Below are positions 26,758 to 35,293 of a DNA stretch of 64,000 nucleotides, piece after piece. Both the position numbers and the translations under genes were made by a program. The first letter of the stretch is position 1. Each line of letters starts with the position of its first letter. The DNA is from 3107 sp965216225 (GTDB taxonomy: Bacteria; Pseudomonadota; Alphaproteobacteria; Rhodobacterales; Rhodobacteraceae): assembly GCA_965216225.1 (NCBI GenBank), contig CBDCFF010000021.1, forward strand, positions 1-64,000. Reading direction: 5' to 3'. The notes below the pieces were generated by a model, which was not told the DNA's origin, made no database searches, and saw nothing but the letters and a program-made list of their open reading frames with translations.

Positions 26758-27939
26758 TTACACCGCTGCCAGCGCCGCCAGCAGGTCGGCGATCAGGTCA
26801 TCGGTATCCTCTATCCCGACCGACACGCGCACCAGACCGGGGGTGATCCCCAGTTCTGTCCGCTGCGCATCGGTCAGGCGCTGGTGGGTGGTGGTGGCCG
26901 GGTGGGTGACGATGCTTTTCGCATCCCCCAGATTGTTGGAAATCATGAAGATGTCCAGAGCATTGAGAAAGCGGAACGCCTCTGCCTGCCCGCCTTTCAG
27001 GTCCACAGACAGCACCGTGCCGCCCATCTCCATCTGGCGCTTGGCCAGATCGTATTGCGGGTGATCTTCCAGATGCGGAAAGATCACCCGGGCCAGCCTG
27101 CCGTGCCCCTGAAGCGCTTTCGCAATCGCCAAGGCGGATTTGCCCTGCGCCCGGCAACGCAGATCCAGCGTCTCCATCCCCTTCAGCATCACCCAGGCGT
27201 TGAAAGGCGACAACGCCCCGCCGGTATGCTTGATATAGGGTTCAAGGGTCTTGCGGACATACTCTCGCGGGCCGCAGACAACACCGCCCAGGCAGCGCCC
27301 CTGCCCGTCAATGTGTTTGGTCGCGGAGTAGACGATCACATCCGCCCCCAGATCGCCGGAACGCTGAAAGACCGGCGTGGCAAAGACGTTGTCCACGATC
27401 ACCAGCGCACCAACCGCATGGGCGATCCCGGAAACCTCCCTGATGTCGATGACCTCAAGCGTCGGATTCGACAGCGCCTCCAGGAACACCGCCCTGGTGT
27501 CGGGTCGCACCGCCGCCCGCCAGGCGTCCGGATCGGTGCCATCGACGAAAGTGACCTCGACCCCGTAACGTGTGAGCACCTCCTCCAGAATATAGAGACA
27601 GGACCCGAACAGGGCCCTGGCCGACACCACATGATCGCCTGCCCGCAGCATGGATGTCAGCGCCGCGCTGACTGCCGCCATGCCGGATGCGGTGGCAAAC
27701 GCATCCTCGGTCCCTTCCAGCGCCGCGATGCGGTCCTCGAACATGCGCACGGTCGGATTGCCGTAGCGGGCATAGATGAACTCATCCTCGCCGGCATTGA
27801 CAAACCGGGCCTCGGCCTGCTCTGCGCTTTCATAGGCAAAGCCCTGGGTCAGAAAGATCGCTTCCGACAGTTCACCGTACTGGCTGCGGCGGCTGCCCGA
27901 ATGCACCAGTTTCGTGCGCGTGTTCCAATCCTTGCTCAT
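26758..27939 (-). CDS. metZ: O-succinylhomoserine sulfhydrylase
   Basis: Cys/Met-metabolism PLP enzyme that makes homocysteine from O-succinylhomoserine and sulfide in methionine synthesis. 393 residues. PLP lysine in SATKHIDGQGR near residue 204, the ARYGNPT substrate loop near 54, and the SNNLGDAKSIVTHPATTTH block near 335. Start ATG 27939. The leader carries a SAM-II riboswitch and an intrinsic terminator, so expression should fall when S-adenosylmethionine is high; this independently supports the methionine assignment over cystathionine enzymes. Confidence 0.95.
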   Translation of the reverse strand: MSKDWNTRTKLVHSGSRRSQYGELSEAIFLTQGFAYESAEQAEARFVNAGEDEFIYARYGNPTVRMFEDRIAALEGTEDAFATASGMAAVSAALTSMLRAGDHVVSARALFGSCLYILEEVLTRYGVEVTFVDGTDPDAWRAAVRPDTRAVFLEALSNPTLEVIDIREVSGIAHAVGALVIVDNVFATPVFQRSGDLGADVIVYSATKHIDGQGRCLGGVVCGPREYVRKTLEPYIKHTGGALSPFNAWVMLKGMETLDLRCRAQGKSALAIAKALQGHGRLARVIFPHLEDHPQYDLAKRQMEMGGTVLSVDLKGGQAEAFRFLNALDIFMISNNLGDAKSIVTHPATTTHQRLTDAQRTELGITPGLVRVSVGIEDTDDLIADLLAALAAV

Positions 27940-27976
27940 CCCGTCTCTCCAACAAGGTCGCCCGGCAACCGGGCAC

Positions 27977-28013
27977 AAAAAAACCCCCGACCGCTCAAAG
28001 ACGCCGAGGGTTT
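27977..28013 (-). terminator. metZ: Intrinsic terminator in the metZ leader
   Basis: On the minus strand the leader forms a GC-rich hairpin (arms about 28013-28003 and 27994-27984) followed by a run of seven T (27983-27977). It lies between the riboswitch and the metZ start, the right place for transcriptional attenuation. Confidence 0.8.
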
Positions 28014-28021
28014 CCAATCCC

Positions 28022-28080
28022 GGACCTCTTTAGCGGCATGTTTAACGTGGCCCGCAATCCGGTGAACAAATCGCCACACG
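28022..28080 (-). promoter_or_regulatory. metZ: SAM-II riboswitch
   Basis: The minus-strand leader reads GTGGC...GATTTG...CCGGATTGCGG then GCCACGTTAAACATG and CGCTAAAGAGG. The GTGGC/GCCAC pair forms P1, and the A-rich and GCTAAA parts form the pseudoknot of the SAM-II (metA-type) aptamer known from alphaproteobacteria. Its position 80-140 bases upstream of metZ fits its known targets. Confidence 0.9.
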
Positions 28081-28292
28081 ACTCTGGTATCGCGAGAGCG
28101 CGGTCAGGTCAAGGGGCACGGCATCGCGCCCCCGGACGCATCGGCATCGCGATGGCGGTCGATCCGCCGGATTGAAGCCTTCGGCATATCCTCTTCCCCG
28201 CGCCGCCATGCTGTCCGTCCCGGTTCTGCAAAAGCAGGAAAAGCGTCGTCAGGGACGGATGAGCGGCTGTCACCTGTCGCCTGTCGGGCCGA

Positions 28293-29114
28293 TCAGATAG
28301 CGAGAAGCGGCAGAACCTCGTCATGAAGCTCCGGCGAAGATGCCGCAACCGCCCGGCCACCCCCATGGGCAGGGCCGCCCTGCCAGTCGCTGACAATCCC
28401 GCCCGCAGCCTCGATCACCGCAATCGGCGCCTGGATGTCATAGGCATTCAGTCCACACTCGATCACCAGATCAATCTGCCCGGCCGCCAGCAGCGCATAG
28501 GCGTAACAATCGGTCCCGTACCGCGTCAGCCGCGCCCGCGCGGACACCCGTTCAAAGGCGGCGCGCTCTTCCGCGCTGCCAATCTCGGGAAAGGTCGTGA
28601 ACAGGATTGCCCGATCCAGGCGGCGGGCGCGACGGCTGCGCAGGGGGCGGCGGCCCAGAGGACCATCATAATACGCCTCTCCCAGCCCGCCACAAAACCG
28701 CTCGCCGATATAGGGTTGGTCAACGACGCCGTAGATCGGCCCGCTTTCATCGCTGACCGCGATCAGCACCCCCCAGGTCGGTGTCCCCGACAGATAGCCC
28801 CGTGTTCCGTCGATCGGATCAAGCACCCAGGTCAGCCCGCTGGAACCGGCGCTGTTTCCGAATTCCTCCCCGACGATCCCGTCCTGCGGGCGCAGCCGCG
28901 CAAGTTCCGCCCGCATGGCCTGCTCGGCCTCCCGATCAGCGATAGTGACGGGGTCGAAGCCGCTGTTGCCGCCGCTGTCGCCGCTGTCCAGCTTGTTGTC
29001 GGCCTCCAGACCGGCGGCCCGGAAATGCCTCAGCGTCGCCTTGCGCGCAACATCGGCCAGCATTGACGCCGTGCGGACAATGCTGCGCCGTTCTTCCTCA
29101 TTCGAATGCGCCAT
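28293..29114 (-). CDS. Inositol-monophosphatase-family phosphatase (HisN-like)
   Basis: 273 residues. Metal site motifs: GEEFG near residue 86, DPIDGTRGYLSG near 103 and YDIQAP near 224. The TRGY variation and overall length fit histidinol-phosphatase HisN of Rhodobacterales, but SuhB- or CysQ-like substrates cannot be excluded. Start ATG 29114; an upstream ATG (29129) adds five residues. Confidence 0.85.
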   Translation of the reverse strand: MAHSNEEERRSIVRTASMLADVARKATLRHFRAAGLEADNKLDSGDSGGNSGFDPVTIADREAEQAMRAELARLRPQDGIVGEEFGNSAGSSGLTWVLDPIDGTRGYLSGTPTWGVLIAVSDESGPIYGVVDQPYIGERFCGGLGEAYYDGPLGRRPLRSRRARRLDRAILFTTFPEIGSAEERAAFERVSARARLTRYGTDCYAYALLAAGQIDLVIECGLNAYDIQAPIAVIEAAGGIVSDWQGGPAHGGGRAVAASSPELHDEVLPLLAI

Positions 29115-29196
29115 GATCCCCCGCGACAAGGCACCCCGCCCGTCCCCGGTTCCCCGCGTATCGCGCGAAAGCGCGGGTCGTCAAGCTGCAACCCGG

Positions 29197-29574
29197 TCAG
29201 GCGGCGGCTTCGCTCAGAACCCTGGCCAGATCGAACAGACGCTTGCGCTGCTTTTCCGGCATCGCATAATAGGCCCGGATCAGTTCCAGCGCCTCCTTGT
29301 CCCCCAGCGGATCGCCCTGAAGCGGATCGTCCCTGTACGGTCTGGCCCGGGCGTCATCATCCAGCCCCTCGAAAAAATAGGAAATCATGACATCGAGCGC
29401 GTCGGAAATGTCCCACAGGCGGGATGCGCTGACGCGATTCATGCCGGTTTCGTATTTCTGGATCTGCTGGAACTTGATCCCAACCTGTCCGGCCAGTTGC
29501 TGCTGCGTCATGCCCACCATCCACCGGCGCTGCCGGATACGCTTGCCCACATGGATGTCCACCCGATGTTTCAT
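29197..29574 (-). CDS. XRE-family regulator
   Basis: 125 residues. HTH_3 domain at residues 8-65 (RRWMVGMTQQQLAGQVGIKFQQIQKYETG), then a short tail with a second helical region (EALELIRAYYAMPEKQRKRLFDLARVL). This is the single-HTH type widespread in alphaproteobacteria, related to SinR/CtrA-regulated XRE proteins. GGGAGA 8 bases before ATG 29574. A 12-bp direct repeat cluster lies about 120 bp upstream. Confidence 0.88.
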   Translation of the reverse strand: MKHRVDIHVGKRIRQRRWMVGMTQQQLAGQVGIKFQQIQKYETGMNRVSASRLWDISDALDVMISYFFEGLDDDARARPYRDDPLQGDPLGDKEALELIRAYYAMPEKQRKRLFDLARVLSEAAA

Positions 29575-29690
29575 TCTCCAGTCTCCCTTTCGTGTCAATT
29601 TGTTGGCGGGATGCCCCGCGGGTTGGGTTTGACAGCCGGAACGAGTTACGGCCCCACCTCTACACGCTGAAAGCGAATCCTCCAACTTGG

Positions 29691-29726
29691 CCTTATGGAC
29701 AGCCTCATGGACAACCTTGTGGACAC
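29691..29726. repeat. Three 12-bp direct repeats
   Basis: Units CCTTATGGACAG, CCTCATGGACAA and CCTTGTGGACAC follow one another without spacers in the non-coding gap between the XRE gene and the response-regulator gene (29575-29881). Possible binding sites; no protein is identified. The remainder of this 307-bp gap holds the terminator at 29804-29830 and nothing else I can name. Confidence 0.6.
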
Positions 29727-29803
29727 GTCCAGATTGTTTTCCCCAGGGGTCGAAGCGCGCATTTGCATTGTAACGCATGGATCGGCCCCCCGGAAGCCGG
29801 GCG

Positions 29804-29830
29804 AAAAAAGACCCGGCGCAAGGCCGGGTC
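29804..29830 (-). terminator. Intrinsic terminator after the response-regulator gene
   Basis: Minus-strand hairpin GACCCGGC/GCCGGGTC (29830-29810) followed by TTTTTT (29809-29804), about 50 bases past the stop of the response-regulator gene. Confidence 0.8.
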
Positions 29831-29881
29831 AGTCCAACAGGGAGGACCGTGCCATAACCCGGGCACGGGCGGGGTTCGAAT

Positions 29882-30568
29882 CTATGAATTCAGACGATAG
29901 CCACCGGATTCGGTCACAAGAAGGCGCGCATTTGCCGGGTCCGGTTCGATTTTTTGCCGAAGACGATAGATATGCGTCTCAAGCGTGTGGGTGGTCACTC
30001 CGGCATTGTAGCCCCAGACCTCATGCAGCAGAACATCGCGGGCCACGACGCCGTCGGTGGAGCGATAGAGGAATTTCAGGATATTCGCCTCTTTCTCGGT
30101 CAGGCGAATCTTGCGTTCATTTTCATCCAGCAGCATCTTCATCGACGGTTTGAACGTGTATGGCCCAAACTGGAAAATGGCATCCTCCGACTGCTCCTGC
30201 TGGCGCAGTTGGGCGCGGATGCGGGCCAACAGGACGGGAAACTTGAACGGCTTCGTCACATAATCATTGGCCCCGGCATCCAGACCCAGGATCGTGTCCG
30301 CGTCGCTGTCGTGACCGGTCAGCATCAGAATCGGGCATTTCACCCCCTGCTTGCGCATCAGGCGGCACAGTTCGCGCCCGTCGGTATCCGGCAATCCGAC
30401 ATCGAGAATCACCAGATCATGGATCGCCTGCCTAGCCTTCTCCATCGCTTCCATACCATTCGCGGCATCGAAAACGTCGAAATCCTCGGTAATCAGAAGC
30501 TGCTCTGACAGCGCCTCGCGCAGATCATCGTCATCATCGACAAGCAGTATCTTTTTCAGGGTTCGCAT
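29882..30568 (-). CDS. OmpR-family response regulator
   Basis: 228 residues. Receiver domain with DDDD acidic pocket near residues 11-14, phosphoacceptor D in VILDVGLPDTDG near 55, T in MLTGHDS and K in VTKPFKF; then a winged-helix DNA-binding domain (LTEKEANILKFLYRS, ETHIYRLRQKI). No kinase gene is adjacent. Start ATG 30568 has GGAGG 12 bases upstream; ATG 30580 would add four residues. The close chromosomal association with ribA is not obviously functional. Confidence 0.9.
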   Translation of the reverse strand: MRTLKKILLVDDDDDLREALSEQLLITEDFDVFDAANGMEAMEKARQAIHDLVILDVGLPDTDGRELCRLMRKQGVKCPILMLTGHDSDADTILGLDAGANDYVTKPFKFPVLLARIRAQLRQQEQSEDAIFQFGPYTFKPSMKMLLDENERKIRLTEKEANILKFLYRSTDGVVARDVLLHEVWGYNAGVTTHTLETHIYRLRQKIEPDPANARLLVTESGGYRLNS

Positions 30569-30744
30569 CTGTCTGTCCATCCTCCACGGCCTTGCCGAAG
30601 AACTGTTCATTTTTGACGCGCGCGGCAAGACGGATTACATGGATTTCACGCGCTCGTGTCATTTAGCGGGAAAATGTTTCATAATCATTGAAAGCGCACT
30701 AGACCTGCCGGGACTTTCGATCCCGTACCGATCACGGAGTGTTG

Positions 30745-31857
30745 ATGAGCCTGCTGCCCTCGATCGCCGAAAAACTGTCCCGCGCCCGCGCCGATTTGCG
30801 CATGGGGGGCGCGGTTGTGCTGCGCGACGGGCCTGCCGGGCTGGTGTTTCTGGCGGCAGAGACGCTGACGCCCGCGCGCCTGACCGACCTGACCGACCTG
30901 ACCGACCCGCGCGCCATGGGCGGCGGCAATCTGCATCTGGTGCTGACCGCGCGCCGGGCCGGGACGCTCAGGGCGCGCGCCTATGACGGCGACATCGCCC
31001 GCATCCGGGCGCCCGCCGACGTGGATGCCACATGGCTGCGCGCGCTGGCCGATCCGGCGGATGACCTCGACCTGCCGATGAAAGGGCCGCTGATCTCGGA
31101 ACGTGACGGCGATGCCGGCCTGCATCGCACCGCCATCCGTCTGGCCAAGGACGCGCAGGTTCTGCCTGCGGTGCTGACCCTGCGCATCGGCGATCCGGCG
31201 GGTTTTGCGAATGATCGCGACCTGACCCTGATAGATGCGGACCGGGCCGCCACCCGCCTTGCCGGGGCCGCGGCAATGACACCGGTCGTTCATGCCCGCC
31301 TGCCCATGCGCGCGGCAAGGGCCGGGCGGTTGCACATCTTCCGCCCCGGCGACGGCGGCGTCGAACATTACGCCATCGAAATCGGCCACCCGGCAAGGGC
31401 GAAGCCGGTGCTTGCCCGGCTTCATTCCGCCTGTTTCACCGGCGACGTTCTGGGCAGCCTGAAATGCGATTGCGGGCCGCAACTGAACACGGCGCTGGCC
31501 CGGATGGGGCGCGAAGGCGCGGGCGTGCTGCTCTATCTCAATCAGGAAGGCAGGGGCATCGGCCTTGCCAACAAGATGCGCGCCTATTCGCTTCAGGATC
31601 TGGGCTTCGACACGGTAGAGGCCAATCACCGCCTGGGGTTCGAGGATGACGAGCGCGATTTCCGCATCGGTGCCGGGATACTGGAGAAACTGGGCTTTTC
31701 CGCCGTCCGCCTGATGACCAACAACCCCGCCAAGATCGACCGGATGCGCGAGATGGGGATCGAGGTGGCGGAGCGGGTGCCGCTGAAGGTCGGCCTGACC
31801 GCGGAGAACCGCGCCTATCTGGACACCAAGGCGCGCAAATCGGGGCATCTGTTTTGA
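30745..31857 (+). CDS. ribA: GTP cyclohydrolase II
   Basis: First committed enzyme of riboflavin synthesis, converting GTP to diaminohydroxyribosylaminopyrimidine phosphate. 370 residues. Zinc cysteines in HSACFTGDVLGSLKCDCG near residues 231-245, catalytic LNQEGRGIGL near 265, GFDTVEAN and LMTNNPAKI blocks. The long N-terminal region (about 180 residues) is the alphaproteobacterial extension rather than a DHBP synthase: its DHBP motifs are absent. A tandem 9-bp repeat gives LTDLTDLTD near residue 53. Start ATG 30745, CGGAG upstream. Confidence 0.93.
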   Translation: MSLLPSIAEKLSRARADLRMGGAVVLRDGPAGLVFLAAETLTPARLTDLTDLTDPRAMGGGNLHLVLTARRAGTLRARAYDGDIARIRAPADVDATWLRALADPADDLDLPMKGPLISERDGDAGLHRTAIRLAKDAQVLPAVLTLRIGDPAGFANDRDLTLIDADRAATRLAGAAAMTPVVHARLPMRAARAGRLHIFRPGDGGVEHYAIEIGHPARAKPVLARLHSACFTGDVLGSLKCDCGPQLNTALARMGREGAGVLLYLNQEGRGIGLANKMRAYSLQDLGFDTVEANHRLGFEDDERDFRIGAGILEKLGFSAVRLMTNNPAKIDRMREMGIEVAERVPLKVGLTAENRAYLDTKARKSGHLF

Positions 31858-32369
31858 CGCCGCATGACCTCGTCCTGACCCCGCGCGGGGTGCGGTTCAG
31901 GGGGCGCCGCCTGCCTTGCGCCATCGGCCGGGGCGGGGTGACGCCGCACAAGCGCGAGGGCGACGGCGCAACGCCTGCGGGGACGCACCGGATCACGGGG
32001 ATATTTTACCGCCCCGACCGCATGGCCCGCCCGAGCGACTGGGCGGCGCCGGTCGGCCCCCGCGATCTGTGGTCGGACGATCCACGGGACAGCGCCTATA
32101 ATCGCCATGTCCGCGCCCCCCATGCCGGCAGCTTCGAGGCCCTGCGCCGCCCCGATCCGCTCTATGACGTCGTGCTGATCACCGACTGGAACCGGCCCGA
32201 CGCCACCCCTGGCAAAGGCTCCGCCATCTTCGTGCATGTCTGGCGCGCGCCGCGCCGTCCGACAGCGGGCTGCGTGGCGTTTTCAAGGCGGGATCTGCTC
32301 TGGATCGTTCGCCACATCCGGCCGGGCGCGCGACTGATCGTGCCGGTCGCCGCCGCCTTGCAGCGCTGA
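31854..32369 (+). CDS. L,D-transpeptidase-family (YkuD-like) protein
   Basis: 171 residues. The end of the domain shows the YkuD catalytic block as VHVW...PTAGCVAFSRRDL, with His near 127 and the Cys near 138. Members crosslink peptidoglycan or attach lipoproteins to it. There is no ATG near the frame start; the only suitable codon is TTG 31854, which overlaps the ribA stop as TTGA, so translation is probably coupled to ribA. No signal peptide is evident, which is normal for this short alphaproteobacterial subgroup. Confidence 0.8.
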   Translation: MTPHDLVLTPRGVRFRGRRLPCAIGRGGVTPHKREGDGATPAGTHRITGIFYRPDRMARPSDWAAPVGPRDLWSDDPRDSAYNRHVRAPHAGSFEALRRPDPLYDVVLITDWNRPDATPGKGSAIFVHVWRAPRRPTAGCVAFSRRDLLWIVRHIRPGARLIVPVAAALQR

Positions 32370-32406
32370 CGGGCCGAAAGGATGCAGGGATGCAGGAGCG
32401 TCAGCG

Positions 32407-33054
32407 TTAATCCCGCGCGCCGAAGATCGCGGCGCCCACCCGCACATGCGTCGCGCCCTGTGCGACGGCGCGCTCGAAATCCCCGCTCATCCCCATGGAA
32501 AGCTGCGTCAGCCCGTTACGCGCCGCGATTTTTGCAAGCAGTGCGAAATGCAGGCTCGGCTCCTCCTCCACCGGCGGAATGCACATCAGCCCGATCACCG
32601 GCAGGTCCAGCCCCCGGCATTCGGCGATGAAGGCATCCGCCCCGGCGGGCATCACGCCCGCCTTCTGCGGCTCCTGCCCGGTATTGATCTGAATGAAAAG
32701 GTCCGGGCAATGGCCCGGTTCCCCTTGCAGCCGGGCAAGCGTCCGGGCGAGCTTTGGGCGGTCCAGCGAATGGATCGCCGCGAACAGCTCCATCGCCTGC
32801 CGCGCCTTGTTGGTCTGCAAGGGGCCCAGAAGATGCACCGCCACCCCCGGAAATTCCCTGCCCAGGCCGGGCCATTTCAGCGCCGCCTCCTGCACCGTGT
32901 TTTCACCGAACAGCCGGTGGCCCTGTTGCAACACCGCGCGCACCCGCGCATCCGGCTGGCGTTTCGACACGGCGATCAGCCGGACGGAATCCGCGCCCCG
33001 CCCCGCGCGCGCCGCCTCTGCGGCGATCCGGTCCCGAATGTCCTGCAATGCCAT
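32407..33054 (-). CDS. YggS/PLPBP-family pyridoxal-phosphate homeostasis protein
   Basis: 215-residue single-domain PLP protein. PLP lysine in AVSKRQ near residue 30, FGENTVQEA near 49, HLLGPLQTNKAR near 74 and LSMGMSGDFERA near 184. It balances free PLP and amino-acid pools. Normal length, ATG 33054 within the sequence GGCATCATG. Confidence 0.93.
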   Translation of the reverse strand: MALQDIRDRIAAEAARAGRGADSVRLIAVSKRQPDARVRAVLQQGHRLFGENTVQEAALKWPGLGREFPGVAVHLLGPLQTNKARQAMELFAAIHSLDRPKLARTLARLQGEPGHCPDLFIQINTGQEPQKAGVMPAGADAFIAECRGLDLPVIGLMCIPPVEEEPSLHFALLAKIAARNGLTQLSMGMSGDFERAVAQGATHVRVGAAIFGARD

Positions 33055-33228
33055 GATGCCCCCTGCCCCCGCGCCGCCGGAGACAAACACCAATCCCGCG
33101 CAAAGGAAAAGGAATTAAATACGAAAGTCAAACATTGCAATCCGGCGACTCAGCCTCGACCATCCCGACCATGCAGACGGAAACCGGTTGCCCCGTTGAC
33201 CGGAGCGCCGGGCTGGCCAGTCGCTGCC

Positions 33229-33459
33229 GGTTCTTTCGCGCTGGAACAGGGCGGTGACGATCCCCAGGGCAAGATGCAGGCTGGCGCCGCTGTCGCCGAT
33301 CCGGGCGCCGGTCACGACCGGCGGACCATTCGCAAAGCCGGTTGTCGAGGCCGCGCCGCTCGCGTATTGCGCGACGTTTTCGTGAACCTTGCAGGTCTCG
33401 TACTTGCCGGGGCCGAAGCCCTTGACCGAGGCCATGATGATGCGCGGGTTGATCTGCCG
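33229..33459 (-). pseudogene. frc: Formyl-CoA:oxalate CoA-transferase fragment
   Basis: The minus strand immediately beyond the IS481 end reads NPRIIMASVKGFGPG...YENVAQ-like (here HENVAQ)...ASTTGFANGPP...GDSGASLHLALGI, about 75 residues from the middle of Frc/CaiB-type CoA-transferases. The upstream half is missing past IS481-A and the frame degenerates downstream of ALFQRERTGS. Oxalate metabolism function lost at this site. Confidence 0.85.
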
Positions 33460-34504
33460 TGTCACATCCCATGTGATTGTATGGCTGCTTTCTGAAGAGA
33501 TCGGGCTTTTCTCGATGCCAGTCCTTGAGCGCATCAATTGGCGTGCGGCCTTTCAGAACGGATTGTGGCAACTGGCCGTTGTAGAGGCGGACGTACCGCA
33601 AGATCGTCCGCTCCAGGTCCTCGCCGCTGCGGAAACGGTGGCTCTGGAGCACGTCCTCGATCCGACCGTTGAACCGCTCGACCATGCCGTTGGTCTGCGG
33701 CCGCTGAGGTGGGGCCAGGCGATGCTCGATCCCGAACCCGGCGCAGAGGCGGTCGAACTCGTGATTGCCGGTCGCGGCGCGGCGGCGAAGGCCGAAGAGC
33801 CTGTCGGTGAACTCCTTGCCATTGTCCGTCAGCACGCGGGTGATCCGCATCGGGGCGGCGCGCTCCAGATCGCGCAGGAACCGGCGGGCGTTGGCCGCAG
33901 TCTTCGCCGGATGGATGCGCACGAAGACCCGGCGGGTGGCGCGGTCGATCGCGACGAACAGATACCGGCGCTTCTCCTCATCGGCCATCTGCGGCAGGTA
34001 TTTCACGTCGATGTGGATGTCGCCGGGCTCGTATGCCTTGCAAGGCTTGTGCGCGGGCTTCGCCACCTTCGGCTTCAGGTCACGGAGGGAGCCGACCCCA
34101 TGACGGCGCAGGCATCGGTCCAGCCCGGAGCGCGAGACGTTCGGGTTGAGAAACTCGCGGACCACGGCGAGCAGGTCGTCGAGCGGCAGCAGCAGCGTCT
34201 TCCTCAGCGAGACGGCCACGGCCTCCTGCGCCGGTGTCAGCGTGGTCTGCAACCTGTGCGCCGTGTGGCTCCGATCATGGACGGTGTCTCCACACCTTCT
34301 GCTCCGAGATGCCATAGCGCTCGGCCACGATCCACGCGGGCTCTTTGCTCGCCTGGATCGCGGCCCTGATCTTCGGCGTCGTCGTCGCCTGCTTGTGCAA
34401 GGAAATCAGCATGTCTTGCCCCCGTCCCGAATCTCACGCAGGATCGATCTTGCCATGAACAGGCCAGAGCGGCGAGGGTCTATCTGATCGTCCGGGATGG
34501 AACA
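33460..34504 (-). mobile_element. IS481-like element, copy A
   Basis: 1045 bp. Ends TGTTCCATCCCGGACGATCA (5' end, 34504) and TGTCACATCCC (3' end, 33460, on the other strand) match copy D. Flanks are fragments of two unrelated genes (frc and a DrmA-like helicase) without a shared duplication, so this element marks a deletion or recombination joint. Confidence 0.85.
33462..34412 (-). pseudogene. IS481-like transposase, copy A, frameshifted near the N-terminus
   Basis: The N-terminal HTH (MLISLHKQATTTPKIRA..., ATG 34412) reads SEQKVWRHRP then stops because of a 14-bp deletion relative to copy D. The rest (QTTLTPAQEAV..., IHIDVKYLPQMADE, DNGKEFTDRLF, NGMVERFNGRIED) is open in another frame and contains the full DDE domain. 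The reading frame has no stop inside the element and runs through its right end into flanking DNA. Confidence 0.85.
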
Positions 34505-34774
34505 GTTATCACCGGCCGCGCCACCAGCGCCCTTGGAGTCCGTTTCCTCAACGTCGATTTCCTTCTCCTCTTGCGCTGATGGATCATCGTCGTCGCCTTC
34601 GCCATCCAGCCCAAGCGGGTCCTCAGCTGGTGCCAGGAAGCCAGTCAAATACCAGCGCGAAGGGCTTTCATTCAGCCGTTCCTGCGCCAAATCAGCGTCC
34701 TGTTCCCCGGGTCCGATCAGGTCGCGACGAAACATATCGACAATCTTTGCGCGGATATCTACCGAGGCTGTCAT
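34505..34774 (-). pseudogene. N-terminal fragment of a DrmA-like (DISARM) helicase
   Basis: 90 residues from ATG 34774 read RAKIVDMFRRDLIGPG...NESPSRWYLTGFLAPAEDP, then an acidic linker, and stop at IS481-A. The RDLIGP...PSRWYLTGFL start is, as far as I can recall, that of DISARM DrmA helicases; the helicase core itself is gone. It is the third gene of an operon after the XRE-ImmA and PIN genes. The DrmA call is from motif memory only. Confidence 0.5.
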
Positions 34775-34779
34775 GACCA

Positions 34780-35286
34780 CTAAATTCCTTCTGAAATAAT
34801 GAGTTCGCTTAGGGTCTTCGCCAACCACTTGCTAGTGTACGCCGTTTTCAAGGGTTGCTTTGGGCTATAGCCGACGGCATCGAGAAGCTGCTCCAAAGCG
34901 AACAACCGGTCCCGAAACCCGGAACGGACGCCGAAGCAGAGACTGGCCTTATCTGGCCCGCACAGAACCCATCCGTCGGCTCTAATGAGGGCATGCGCCC
35001 AAAGCGAGTGCTCACCTCTGTCCAGAGCAATCTCTGACGCCATGAGTGCCACAGAGGCAAGGGCGCGATCACTCACATCGTGCACGGCAGCCATTGAGGC
35101 GCGTAGTACCATGGGAGCGATCAACAGCACTGGTCGCCGACGCTGAAAGCCAGTTTGGGTCTCCGTCACACAGTCTTCCACGGTCTCAATCGGATAGCCG
35201 CCGGACAACGCCCGCCACGCCCCAATCCGGTAGGACTCGAGAATGACGTTCGTATCGACAAGGACAGGACCCGGGTGCTTTGCCAT
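34780..35286 (-). CDS. PIN-like domain protein
   Basis: 168 residues. The conserved acidic positions of a PIN-type nuclease are visible: VDTNVILESY near residue 9, DRGEHSLWAHA near 103 and CGPDKAS near 121. RNA cleavage by such proteins is used in toxin-antitoxin and defence systems. It lies 7 bases after the XRE-ImmA gene and 5 bases before the helicase fragment, so all three were one operon. Its regulator is probably the upstream XRE protein. Confidence 0.8.
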   Translation of the reverse strand: MAKHPGPVLVDTNVILESYRIGAWRALSGGYPIETVEDCVTETQTGFQRRRPVLLIAPMVLRASMAAVHDVSDRALASVALMASEIALDRGEHSLWAHALIRADGWVLCGPDKASLCFGVRSGFRDRLFALEQLLDAVGYSPKQPLKTAYTSKWLAKTLSELIISEGI

Positions 35287-35293
35287 GACGGTC

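Noticed and set aside
26743..28065. 440-codon plus-strand frame across metZ
   Set aside because: Antisense to metZ and its riboswitch; no recognisable protein features.
29860..29890. tRNA-like GGTTCGAATC
   Set aside because: No complementary T-arm, acceptor stem or anticodon arm can be built around it; the same motif occurs by chance near 37776.
33128..34315. 395-codon IS481 transposase ORF taken at face value
   Set aside because: The final 100 or so codons are out-of-frame frc DNA beyond the IS end at 33460.
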